A DNA stretch of 64,000 nucleotides from Paraburkholderia polaris. Lineage in GTDB: Bacteria; Pseudomonadota; Gammaproteobacteria; Burkholderiales; Burkholderiaceae. The stretch's first letter is position 1; every line of letters starts with the position of its first letter. This document shows, piece after piece, positions 26,531 to 34,508 of the stretch. The DNA is taken from assembly GCF_012927345.1 (NCBI RefSeq), contig NZ_JABBGJ010000011.1, positions 1 to 64,000 on the forward strand. Reading direction: 5' to 3'. A model generated the notes under the pieces. That model worked only from the letters and a program-made list of their open reading frames with translations, made no database searches and had not been told where the DNA came from. A program made the translations under genes and the position numbers.

Positions 26531-27925
26531 ATGGAACCCGCAACGCGGCAACTGATTTACGTTTCGCGCGATCCGAGCGCGGAGCTGAATACTTGCTTCC
26601 ATCAGCGCGGCTGGCATGTCGAAGTCGTGGGGTCGGCGCGCGACGTGCGCCGTGCCGTTCGCACTGGAATGGCGGCGGGCGGCTTGCTCGATCTGTCTAG
26701 CGAATTTCAGCCACACGAGATCGCCGCGTTCGAGTCCTGCCTGACCATGCCGAACGTCGGCTGGGTCGCGGCCACCACGCCTGGGCAATTGCAGGACGCA
26801 GCCTTGCGCCGGCTCGTGCGGGACTATTGTTTCGACTATGTAACGGTGCCTTACTCGGGCGACAGGATCGTCGATTCGGTCGGTCATGCGTACGGCATGA
26901 TCTCGCTCGGCGAGCCGGCTTCGAACGATGCATCGCAAGGCGCCGAAGGGGAAATGGTCGGCTCGTGCGACGCGATGCTCGCACTGTTCCGTTCGATCCG
27001 CAAAGTAGCGATGACCGACGCGCCGGTGTTTATTTCAGGCGAATCGGGCACGGGCAAGGAGTTGACCGCGGTCGCGATCCACGAACGCTCGGCGCGCCGC
27101 AATGCCCCCTTTGTGCCGATCAACTGCGGCGCGATTCCGCCGCATCTGTTGCAATCCGAACTATTCGGCTATGAGCGCGGCGCGTTCACCGGCGCCAATC
27201 AGCGCAAGATCGGCCGCGTAGAAGCGGCCAACGGCGGCACGCTGTTTCTCGACGAAATCGGCGATCTGCCGCTCGAAAGCCAGGCGAGCCTGCTGCGCTT
27301 CCTGCAGGAACGCAAGGTGGAGCGGCTGGGCGGCCACGGTTCGATCGACGTCGACGTGCGCATCATCTCGGCGACTCACGTGGATATGACGGCCGCGATG
27401 ATCGAAGGACGGTTCCGCTCCGACCTGTATCACCGGCTGTGCGTGCTGCAAATCGACGAACCGCCGTTGCGTGCGCGTGGTAAGGATATCGAACTGCTTG
27501 CGCGGCACATGCTGGAGCGTTTCAAGAAAGATGCAAGCCGCCGTCTGCGCGGTTTCGCGCCCGACGCCATCGCAGCGCTGCATAACTACGGCTGGCCGGG
27601 CAACGTGCGCGAGTTGATCAATCGCGTGCGGCGCGCCATCGTGATGTCGGAAGGGCGCGCGATCACGGCGCGCGATCTCGAGTTGGCCGAGTATGTAGAG
27701 ATCGTGCCGGTGTCGCTCGCGCAGGCGCGCGAAGCGGCCGAACGTCAGGCAATCGAGCTTGCGCTCCTGCGTCATCGCGGCCGTCTCGGCGACGCCGCGC
27801 ATGAACTCGGCATTTCGCGCGTGACGCTGTACCGCCTGCTGTGCTCACACGGCATGCGCCATATGGAAGGCGAACCGCTGGTCACGCCGCACGGCGAGTT
27901 GCCGGCCTCGGTGCCGCATCTTTGA
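26531..27925 (+). CDS. sigma-54-dependent activator with VpsR-like N-terminal domain (copy 2)
   Basis: 464 residues, a paralog of the activator at the far end of the Fap-like locus and nearly identical to it across the AAA+ core. Degenerate receiver-like domain at about 1-130 (LIYVSRDPSAEL; Asp54 in GLLDLSSEF; YCFDYVTVPYSG, where the receiver-conserved Lys is replaced by Thr). Walker A GESGTGKE at 170-177, GAFTGA at 217-222, Walker B LFLDEIGDLP, and a Fis-type helix-turn-helix LGDAAHELGISRVTLYRLLCSHG. It has no N-terminal extension, unlike copy 1. It diverges from the operon, so it probably activates the sigma-54 promoter between them. GAGAGGA precedes the ATG. Confidence 0.9.
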   Translation: MEPATRQLIYVSRDPSAELNTCFHQRGWHVEVVGSARDVRRAVRTGMAAGGLLDLSSEFQPHEIAAFESCLTMPNVGWVAATTPGQLQDAALRRLVRDYCFDYVTVPYSGDRIVDSVGHAYGMISLGEPASNDASQGAEGEMVGSCDAMLALFRSIRKVAMTDAPVFISGESGTGKELTAVAIHERSARRNAPFVPINCGAIPPHLLQSELFGYERGAFTGANQRKIGRVEAANGGTLFLDEIGDLPLESQASLLRFLQERKVERLGGHGSIDVDVRIISATHVDMTAAMIEGRFRSDLYHRLCVLQIDEPPLRARGKDIELLARHMLERFKKDASRRLRGFAPDAIAALHNYGWPGNVRELINRVRRAIVMSEGRAITARDLELAEYVEIVPVSLAQAREAAERQAIELALLRHRGRLGDAAHELGISRVTLYRLLCSHGMRHMEGEPLVTPHGELPASVPHL

Positions 27926-28065
27926 CGGGTTTTCCAGTCGCTATTTTCTCCGCCGCGCGCCCCGACCGGGCGCCGTCCGGCTGCGCTTGTTAAAATCGGG
28001 TTTTCCGCTCAATCTCCGTGGCGCATGCTCTTGACCCAAGGGCGCGCTTCGTCGAAGGAACCCGC

Positions 28066-29037
28066 ATGAAACAATACCTCGACCTCGTCCGCACGATTCT
28101 CGACACCGGCACGTGGCAGGAGAACCGCACCGGCATCCGCACCATCAGCATGCCGGGCGCCATGTTGCGCTTCGACCTCCAGCAGGGCTTTCCCGCGGTC
28201 ACCACAAAAAAGCTGGCGTTCAAGTCGGCGGTGGGCGAACTGGTCGGGTTTCTGCGCGCCTCGCGCAGCGCCGCGGATTTTCGCGATCTGGGCTGTAAGG
28301 TGTGGGACGCGAACGCCAATCAGAATCCGCAATGGCTCGCCAATCCATATCGTCAGGGGGCGGACGACCTCGGCGACGTGTACGGCGTGCAATGGCGCCA
28401 GTGGCCGGCCTACAAGGTGCTGGACGCAGGCGCGAGCGCGCAACTGGCCGACGCCACGGCGCGTGGCTTCCAGGTGGTGACGGAATTCGAGGAAGACGGC
28501 AGCCGCAAAGTGCTGCTGTACAAAGCGATCGACCAGTTGCGGCAGTGTCTCGACACGATCATGCAGAACCCCGCCGACCGGCGAATTTTGTTTCATGCCT
28601 GGAACCCCGCCGTGCTGGACCAGATCGCGCTGCCGGCTTGCCACCTGCTTTATCAGTTCCTGCCGAATGTCGCGCGCCGTGAAATTTCGCTGTGTTTGTA
28701 CATTCGCAGCAACGATGTCGGCCTCGGCACGCCGTTCAATCTGACCGAAGGCGCGGCTTTGCTGCATCTTGTCGGCCGCCTGACGGGTTATACGCCGCGC
28801 TGGTTCACGTACTTCATCGGCGACGCGCACATCTACGAGAACCAGCTCGACATGCTGCAGCAACAGCTCACGCGCGAGCCGTATGAAAGCCCCGCCTTCG
28901 CGATCTCGGACCGTGTGCCGGACTATGCGAAAACCGGTGTGTATGAGCCGGAATGGCTCGAGAAAATCGAGCCCTCGGACTTCTCGCTGGTCGGCTACCG
29001 CCACCATGAGCCGCTCACCGCGCCGATGGCGGTGTGA
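28066..29037 (+). CDS. thyA: thymidylate synthase
   Basis: 323 residues from ATG 28066, with GAAGGA 6 nt upstream. The longer frame adds residues with no ribosome site. It makes dTMP from dUMP with methylenetetrahydrofolate. Nucleophile Cys192 sits in [10 protein letters not shown]; other fixed blocks are NRTGIRT, QWRQW and [17 protein letters not shown]. It is about 60 residues longer than E. coli ThyA, with the extra sequence between about 110 and 160. A -10-like TAAAAT is at 27991-27996. Its partner folA is on the far side of the Fap-like locus. Confidence 0.96.
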   Translation: MKQYLDLVRTILDTGTWQENRTGIRTISMPGAMLRFDLQQGFPAVTTKKLAFKSAVGELVGFLRASRSAADFRDLGCKVWDANANQNPQWLANPYRQGADDLGDVYGVQWRQWPAYKVLDAGASAQLADATARGFQVVTEFEEDGSRKVLLYKAIDQLRQCLDTIMQNPADRRILFHAWNPAVLDQIALPACHLLYQFLPNVARREISLCLYIRSNDVGLGTPFNLTEGAALLHLVGRLTGYTPRWFTYFIGDAHIYENQLDMLQQQLTREPYESPAFAISDRVPDYAKTGVYEPEWLEKIEPSDFSLVGYRHHEPLTAPMAV

Positions 29038-29076
29038 ACGCGATCTGAGCATCGGCTCGCAGCCGGCTCAAAGAAA

Positions 29077-29108
29077 AACCCCCGCGATGTGAATGCGGGG
29101 GTTTTTTC
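29077..29108 (+). terminator. rho-independent terminator after thyA
   Basis: The stem AACCCCCGC / GCGGGGGTT is followed by TTTTTCTT. It also has an A run on its left, so it may serve the converging FecR-domain gene as well. Confidence 0.9.
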
Positions 29109-29161
29109 TTGCCGCTTTGCGGCGGTCAAGTTGCAAGCGCTCTTAGCCGGGCACGGGACCC

Positions 29162-31636
29162 TTAGCCTTTGTGGTGCTCGTCACGGTTGCCGCTGCTCGA
29201 ATGCTGCTCGTCATGCTGCGGATGCGGTTGAGGACGCGGCTGCTGCGCCTGCTGCGGATGCGGTTCAGGGCGCGGCTGCTGCACCTGCTGCGGGCGCGGC
29301 TCAGGACGTGGCTGCTGCACCTGCTGTGGACGTGGTTCAGGGCGTGGCTGCTGTGCCTCTTGCGGACGCGGCTGCTGTGCCTGTTGCGGCTGCGGATGAT
29401 ATTCCTGACGCGGTTGCTGCTCCGCCTGCGGCATCGGTTGCGGCCGCGGCTCCTGCGGCTGGGCGTGTACTTCAGGCGCGCGCTGCGGCTGCGCTTCCGG
29501 CTGACGCTGAGCCTGTTGCTGCGGCTCAGGGCGGGCCTCCAGCTGTCGAGCCTGTTGCTGCGGCTCAGGGCGGGTCTCCGGCTGGCGAGTCTGCTCCTGC
29601 GGGGCGCCATGCTGCTGCGCCTGTTGGGCCATCGGCGTGTGCGGCTGCGTCCATGCAGGCTCGTGCCGTCCTTCCGCGCCCGGCTGCTGACCCGCTTGCC
29701 CCGGCGCGCCGTGCTGCTGCGCGTAAGCGTTCGGGTTGGCGCCGTTCGCTTGCGGCGGATGCGGCACCCCATTGGACGGATGACCCTCTTCGCCGGGTTG
29801 CTCGTGCAGGTTGGCCATTTGCGGTGCCATGCCTGGCCGCGCTTGCGGTTCGCCGCCACGCGGCGGTTGCGCGTTGACCGGCGCTTCGCCTGGCCGCTGA
29901 CCGGCCTGCTGCATGCCGTTAGGCGTACCCGGTGCCCCTGGCGCCGCGCCCGGTGTCCGACCGGCCATATGCGACTGTACGACCCGCACGTTCTGCACCG
30001 GCATCACCCCCGGACCACCCGCCATGTGAGCCGGCACCGAGGTTCGCACGATCGGCTCGCCCGCGCCCGGCACCCGTCCGCCGCTCTGCGCAAAGCGTTG
30101 CGCGAGACTGTCGTGATACGCAGCCGGCACGGCCGGACTGCGCGTGGCGACGACCGGGCGCGCCATCACGCCGGCCGGCGGCCGGTAGTTCGCGTTACGC
30201 AGGCCAGGCCCGAAGCTTTCCTTCACTGGCGCGATCCCCGGACCGCCTGGGTTGATCTGCGCGTTGCGCCACTGTTGCGGATCGACCTTCTGCGCGAAGC
30301 GGCCGACCGATTGACCGTGCACGAAGGCCGTCGCCGGCACCGCGGTCACGCCACCCGGCGCGCGATAGTTGATGTACGTGTTGTGGATGTTGGTCACATT
30401 CACATTCGTCACGTTGACGTTGCGGTTGTAATTGTTGACGACCGTCGTGTTGTTGACGCGGTTGTAGTAACCCGGGCTCCAGTGGTCGTGACCGCCCCAG
30501 TTCGGATGCCACGGCTCGCCCGGGCCCAGCGGAAACCACGCCACACCGGCTGCGACGGCGCCGCCAATCGCCAGACTCACCCCCCAGTTGACTCCACCGC
30601 CGCCACCGCCGCCCACGAAGGCGACCAGTGCCGGCGCGTAGACGGGCGGTTCGCTGACTACAACCGGTCCAGGCACCCACGCCCACGAGTCGTCGACGTA
30701 AGCCCAGCGGCCATAGTGGTAGGGCGCAAAGCCCCACGGCGCATCGTCGACCCAGGTCCAGCCCCACGGCGCTTGCCATACCCAATGGCCGTCGTGATAA
30801 GGCGCCCAGCCGACGGGTGTCGCACGCGGCACCCACACTTCACCGTACTGCGGGCTGCTGCGCCACGTGCCGTTGGCGTCGAGATCCTGATAGCCGGGGA
30901 TGTCGCGCGACACGTAGCGCGCCGACACCGAGCGGTCTTCCGCCGCGTCGCGGCTCGCCGCCCATTGATCGAAGCCGTCGAGACCGGGTGCGCCGTTATC
31001 AGCGACCTGTTGCAGGTTGGTGCCGGCGAAGCGGATCTGCTGGCCGGCCGCGACCGGCACCTGGCCGCTGTCGCCGTATACGGTCGCGCTGCCGCTGCGC
31101 ACGGTGACGGTGGTGCTGCTGCCGTCCGGCGCGACGTCGACGCGATAGTCGCCGGGTCCGTTCAGGCCGAGCGCCAGATTTGGCGTGTCGATTTCATAGG
31201 AGGCGCCGGGCGTCAGCTCGCGCACCCGCGCCGACAAAGTGCCCTGCGCGACCTTCAGCTGCGCACTGTTGTCATCAAGATTGAGGATGTCGAGGCTGGT
31301 GGACTGGTCGAGGCGCACCGCGGTCGAGCCGATATGCAGTTCGGAGCGCGCGTTCTGATCGTTCCATAACTGATCGCCGGTGGTGAGCGGGCGATTGATT
31401 TGTGCGTACGACCAGTCGGTTGCGCCGGCCGGCTCGGTAGTGACTGCACCGGCTGTGTAGTTCAGACGCGCAACGCGCCCCGGCGGATCGGTGTTCTGCG
31501 AGGCGGCGCCCGGCGGCGCCTGTTCGGCTTCCTGCGCAAAGGTGGCTTGCGCCGCGAACAAAAATGCCGCAGCGGCGATCAGCGTGTAGCCGGTAATCCG
31601 GCGTTTCGAGTGTTGGGGTGTGGTCACTGTTCTCAT
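29162..31636 (-). CDS. exported FecR/DUF6600-domain protein with long Gln/Pro-rich tail
   Basis: 824 residues. Signal peptide (about 1-35, ending ATFAQ). A FecR-like beta-domain at about 50-220 (SELHIGSTAVRLDQSTSLDILNLDDNSAQLKVAQGTLSARVREL) precedes the Trp-rich DUF6600 segment (about 275-330: YGEVWVPRATPVGWAPY, GHWVWQAPWGWTWVDDAPWGFAPYHYGRW). A Gly-rich membrane-like patch (GGGGGGVNWG) and Asn/Val repeats (NVNVTNVNVTNIHN) follow. The last ~250 residues are Gln/Pro/Arg-rich, with tandem QPRPEPRPQQVQ units near the end. Probably a periplasmic or surface protein of unknown role. GGAG precedes the ATG. Confidence 0.8.
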   Translation of the reverse strand: MRTVTTPQHSKRRITGYTLIAAAAFLFAAQATFAQEAEQAPPGAASQNTDPPGRVARLNYTAGAVTTEPAGATDWSYAQINRPLTTGDQLWNDQNARSELHIGSTAVRLDQSTSLDILNLDDNSAQLKVAQGTLSARVRELTPGASYEIDTPNLALGLNGPGDYRVDVAPDGSSTTVTVRSGSATVYGDSGQVPVAAGQQIRFAGTNLQQVADNGAPGLDGFDQWAASRDAAEDRSVSARYVSRDIPGYQDLDANGTWRSSPQYGEVWVPRATPVGWAPYHDGHWVWQAPWGWTWVDDAPWGFAPYHYGRWAYVDDSWAWVPGPVVVSEPPVYAPALVAFVGGGGGGGVNWGVSLAIGGAVAAGVAWFPLGPGEPWHPNWGGHDHWSPGYYNRVNNTTVVNNYNRNVNVTNVNVTNIHNTYINYRAPGGVTAVPATAFVHGQSVGRFAQKVDPQQWRNAQINPGGPGIAPVKESFGPGLRNANYRPPAGVMARPVVATRSPAVPAAYHDSLAQRFAQSGGRVPGAGEPIVRTSVPAHMAGGPGVMPVQNVRVVQSHMAGRTPGAAPGAPGTPNGMQQAGQRPGEAPVNAQPPRGGEPQARPGMAPQMANLHEQPGEEGHPSNGVPHPPQANGANPNAYAQQHGAPGQAGQQPGAEGRHEPAWTQPHTPMAQQAQQHGAPQEQTRQPETRPEPQQQARQLEARPEPQQQAQRQPEAQPQRAPEVHAQPQEPRPQPMPQAEQQPRQEYHPQPQQAQQPRPQEAQQPRPEPRPQQVQQPRPEPRPQQVQQPRPEPHPQQAQQPRPQPHPQHDEQHSSSGNRDEHHKG
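29230..29380 (-). repeat. in-frame tandem repeat in the tail of the FecR/DUF6600 gene
   Basis: Related units of about 36 bp encode QQPRPEPRPQQV and variants (QAQQPRPQ, QVQQPRPEPHPQ). The unit length is a multiple of three, so copy-number change would keep the frame. Confidence 0.7.
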
Positions 31637-31817
31637 AATTTATCTCCGACGGACGCGGCATTTTGCTGCATCCGTGGCCCACTGTACCCGCGAGGATTGT
31701 TTCAAGGTCCCCACTTTTGTAAGGCCGCCTCACCAGCGTGTAACAAAAGGTCTCGATAAGGTATTTCGTAAGCTGAATGCGCGGATTCTGTAATCACGTC
31801 AGGCGTTAGGTGCGGCT

Positions 31818-32531
31818 TCAAACGGCCAGAAATGCGTCGAAATGCCGATGACCTGCGGGCGTGATGCGCAAGATGCGCGGCCGCTCGGTACGCTCGACCC
31901 AGCCATGCGCCGACCACGAATCGAGCAGCGCGGCGCCGAGCGCGCCGCCTAGGTGCGGACGCCGCTCGCTCCAGTCGGGACAGGTGCAGGCGAAGCGCCG
32001 CCGACGGCTTTTCTGGGCGGACATGTCGATGCCCCAATCGGCGAAACGGGCGGCGCCGTCGGCGGTAGCTTCGAGCGACGAGCCGTGCAGCGTCAGCAGG
32101 CCGCGTTCGACCAGCCGCGCGAACACCCGCACTGATAGTTCGCCCGCCATGTGGTCATAGCAGGTGCGGGCATAGCGCATGTCGACCGGCACGGTGCGCA
32201 CCGGACGCGGCACGGCCCGTTGCGGCGCGCTGACCTGCGCGACGTTGGCGAGCGCTTCGATGGATGCGGCGATATCCGCCGAGGCGATCCGGAAATAGCG
32301 GTGCCGGCCGCGTACTTCGAGCGCGAGCAAGCCGCCGTCGGTCAGGCGTGCGAGGTGGGCACTGGCTGCCGACGGCGAGAGCCCGGCGATCATCGTCAGC
32401 TCGCCGGCCGGGCGGGCGCTGCCGTCCATCAGCGCCCACAGCATCGCGGCGCGGCCGGGGTCGGCGAGCAGCGCACCGATATGGCTCAAGCCTGGGAAGT
32501 GGTTTTGTTGGTCTGCGAGGTTCATGGGCAT
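31818..32531 (-). CDS. ArsR-type winged-helix transcriptional regulator
   Basis: 237 residues from the ATG at 32531, which has GGAG 7 nt upstream; the frame extends further but without a ribosome site. The N-terminal ~90 residues are an ArsR helix-turn-helix (HIGALLADPGRAAMLWALMDGSARPAGELTMIAGLSPSAASAHLARLTDGGLLALEVRGRHRYFRIA). A C-terminal domain follows in which AQKSRRRRFACTCPDWSERRPHLGGALGAALLD resembles the effector half of larger ArsR regulators. The ligand is unknown. The upstream region carries the 8-bp repeat array. Confidence 0.85.
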   Translation of the reverse strand: MPMNLADQQNHFPGLSHIGALLADPGRAAMLWALMDGSARPAGELTMIAGLSPSAASAHLARLTDGGLLALEVRGRHRYFRIASADIAASIEALANVAQVSAPQRAVPRPVRTVPVDMRYARTCYDHMAGELSVRVFARLVERGLLTLHGSSLEATADGAARFADWGIDMSAQKSRRRRFACTCPDWSERRPHLGGALGAALLDSWSAHGWVERTERPRILRITPAGHRHFDAFLAV

Positions 32532-32667
32532 CTGGCGTCTCCGGTTGGCGGCGCGGCAGGGCGCCATGCAGTCCACTGTATCTGGCTGATGTATTCGATG
32601 TTTCAGCTTAGCGTGAATCGTGGAATGCAGCGGCTACGAAAATCCGGCGGCCACGGCGGCTAGCGTG

Positions 32668-32779
32668 TGCTTCGGTGTTTCGGTGCTTCAGTGCTTCAGT
32701 GCTTCAGTGCTTCAGTGCTTCGGTGCTTCAGTGCTTCAGTGCTTCAGTGCTTCGGTGCTTCAGTGCTTCAGTGCTTCGG
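32668..32779. repeat. 8-bp tandem repeat, 14 copies
   Basis: Fourteen contiguous units of TGCTTCAG or TGCTTCGG (one TGTTTCGG) fill exactly 112 bp. Units 1, 2, 7, 11 and 14 carry the G variant. The tract lies between the ArsR-type gene and a small lipoprotein gene. Short frames through it (SVLQCFSA repeats) are artefacts of the array. Confidence 0.95.
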
Positions 32780-32888
32780 TGCGCAGTGCGTCGCTGCTCC
32801 GGTGCTTCGATGTCCTTGGATGCCGCTTCGGAGTCGCGCCCGCCCGCCAGGCTAGAATCGGACTCTGTCCTTGCGGGAACACGCTGTC

Positions 32889-33032
32889 ATGAAATTTCTT
32901 CTTGTCGCCGCCGTCACGGTTCTGCTGTTCAGCGCGTGTGCGCAGGGCGGTTCCGGTTCGAGCTCGGGTGCAGGCACGGGCAGCATCACGATGTACGGGA
33001 CGATCGACGAGGGCATTACGGTCCACAAATAA
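32889..33032 (+). CDS. 47-residue lipoprotein
   Basis: A very small gene: the product starts MKFLLVAAVTVLLFSAC and continues AQGGSGSSSGAGTGSITMYG to end EGITVHK. A hydrophobic signal of about 14 residues leads to a lipobox-like FSAC with Cys17 as the candidate lipidated residue; Phe at -3 is not ideal. The mature part is a Gly/Ser linker and a short TGSITMYGTIDEG segment. A GGGAA precedes the ATG. No function known. The MFS gene starts 138 bp downstream. Confidence 0.7.
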   Translation: MKFLLVAAVTVLLFSACAQGGSGSSSGAGTGSITMYGTIDEGITVHK

Positions 33033-33170
33033 TGCCCAAGGCGGCCGTGCTTGCCTTTTCGGGCGGGTGAGCGTGGCGGCTGGCTGGAATTGATGCATCA
33101 TTGTCATTTCTGCCATCTGCGACCATGTGACGATCTGGGCATTGCCACTTTCGCCGCCCGAGGCCTACCG

Positions 33171-34508
33171 ATGCCGTCGTCCGCTGCTTCTTCCACCGCT
33201 TCTGCCGCTTCTGCCGCTTCCACCGCCTCCACCGCCTCCACCGCTTCGTCCACCGCCCCCACAGCCCCTTCGTCTTTTGCCGCCAGTCAAACGGGCTCCG
33301 GCCATTCCGATCCCGACGGCCGGCGTGCCGCACGCGTGCTGGCGGTCTGCCAGGCGCTCTACACCTCATCTGTTTCGATTGATTTAACCTTGACCGGTCT
33401 GGTCGGCTACACGCTCGCCGACGACAAGGCGCTCGCGACGCTGCCGTTCTCGCTGATTACAGTCGCCGCCGCGCTAACCACGATCTTTGCGTCGTTCCTG
33501 ATGGCGCGCATCGGCCGGCGTGCGGGCTTCGTGCTTGGCGCGGGCGTCGGCGCGCTGGGCGGGGCCGTCTCCGTCTGGGCGATCTTTCATCACAGTTTCT
33601 GGGTGTTCTGCGCCGGCACGGCGACGGTCGGTGTGTTTCAGGCGTTCGCGCAGTACTACCGGCTGGCGGCCGCGGATGCCGTCGGAATCGAAGGCAAAAG
33701 CCGCGCGATTTCGACGGTGCTCACCGGCGGCGTGGTGGCCGCTGTCTGCGGGCCGCTTCTTGCCGCATGGAGCAAGGACTGGCTCGCGCCGGTCGCGTTC
33801 GCGGGTTCCTATGCGCTTGTCACCGCCCTCGGGCTCGTATCGATTGTCATGCTGGCGCTGCTGTATCGCGACGCCGCACCGCCCGCGAGCGTGGCCGTGA
33901 CTCGCGAACCGGCCCGGCCGCTCGGCGAAATCGTCCGGCAGCCGATCTTTGCCGCTGCGCTCGCCAACAATGCGCTTGGCTACGCCGTGATGATGTTCGT
34001 GATGACCGCGACGCCGATTGCGGCGGTCGCATGCGGCCACACGATTGGCGACGGCGCGGCGATCATTCAATGGCACCTGGTCGGCATGTTCGCGCCGTCA
34101 CTGTTTTCCGCACGCTTGATCAAGCGCTTTGGCGTGCTGCCGGTGATCGGTGCGGGAATCGCGCTGTCGGCGCTGTGCGGTGTGTTGGCGTTGCGTTCGA
34201 CCGATCTGCCGCATTTCTACGCAGCGCTCGCATGTCTTGGCGTGGGTTGGAATTTCATGTTCGTCGGTGGCTCGACGCTGCTCGCGCAATCGTACCGGCC
34301 GTCCGAGCGGGCCAAGACGCAGGCAACCAGCGAATTCACGACCTTTGCGTTTTCCGCGCTGGGCTCGCTGTTCGCCGGGCAATTGCTGGCGCGCTTCGGC
34401 TGGGCGACGATCAATGCCGCGATCTTTCCGCTGCTCGGGATGGCGGCGTTGGCCACGCTGGGGTATGCGTGGTCGAGTAAGCGGCAAGTCGCGGAGGGGG
34501 TGTGCTGA
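33171..34508 (+). CDS. MFS transporter
   Basis: 445 residues from ATG 33171, with GAGG 7 nt upstream; the longer frame enters the lipoprotein gene. Twelve membrane segments can be traced from about residue 55 (LAVCQALYTSSVSIDLTLTGLVGY) to the C-terminus. The loop 2-3 motif is MARIGRRAGFVLGAG. The first ~45 residues are an Ala/Ser/Thr-rich tract encoded by 9-bp repeats, probably disordered in the cytoplasm. The substrate is not known. The stop overlaps the start of the GlxA-type regulator by one base, so the two are coupled. Confidence 0.85.
   Translation: MPSSAASSTASAASAASTASTASTASSTAPTAPSSFAASQTGSGHSDPDGRRAARVLAVCQALYTSSVSIDLTLTGLVGYTLADDKALATLPFSLITVAAALTTIFASFLMARIGRRAGFVLGAGVGALGGAVSVWAIFHHSFWVFCAGTATVGVFQAFAQYYRLAAADAVGIEGKSRAISTVLTGGVVAAVCGPLLAAWSKDWLAPVAFAGSYALVTALGLVSIVMLALLYRDAAPPASVAVTREPARPLGEIVRQPIFAAALANNALGYAVMMFVMTATPIAAVACGHTIGDGAAIIQWHLVGMFAPSLFSARLIKRFGVLPVIGAGIALSALCGVLALRSTDLPHFYAALACLGVGWNFMFVGGSTLLAQSYRPSERAKTQATSEFTTFAFSALGSLFAGQLLARFGWATINAAIFPLLGMAALATLGYAWSSKRQVAEGVC

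Noticed and set aside
29171..31369. 732-residue ORF antisense to the FecR/DUF6600 gene
   Set aside because: Arg/Leu-rich shadow frame created by the Gln/Pro repeats on the other strand.
32620..33070. Plus-strand ORFs reading SVLQCFSA repeats
   Set aside because: Product of the 8-bp repeat in three frames; no ribosome site and no conserved domain.
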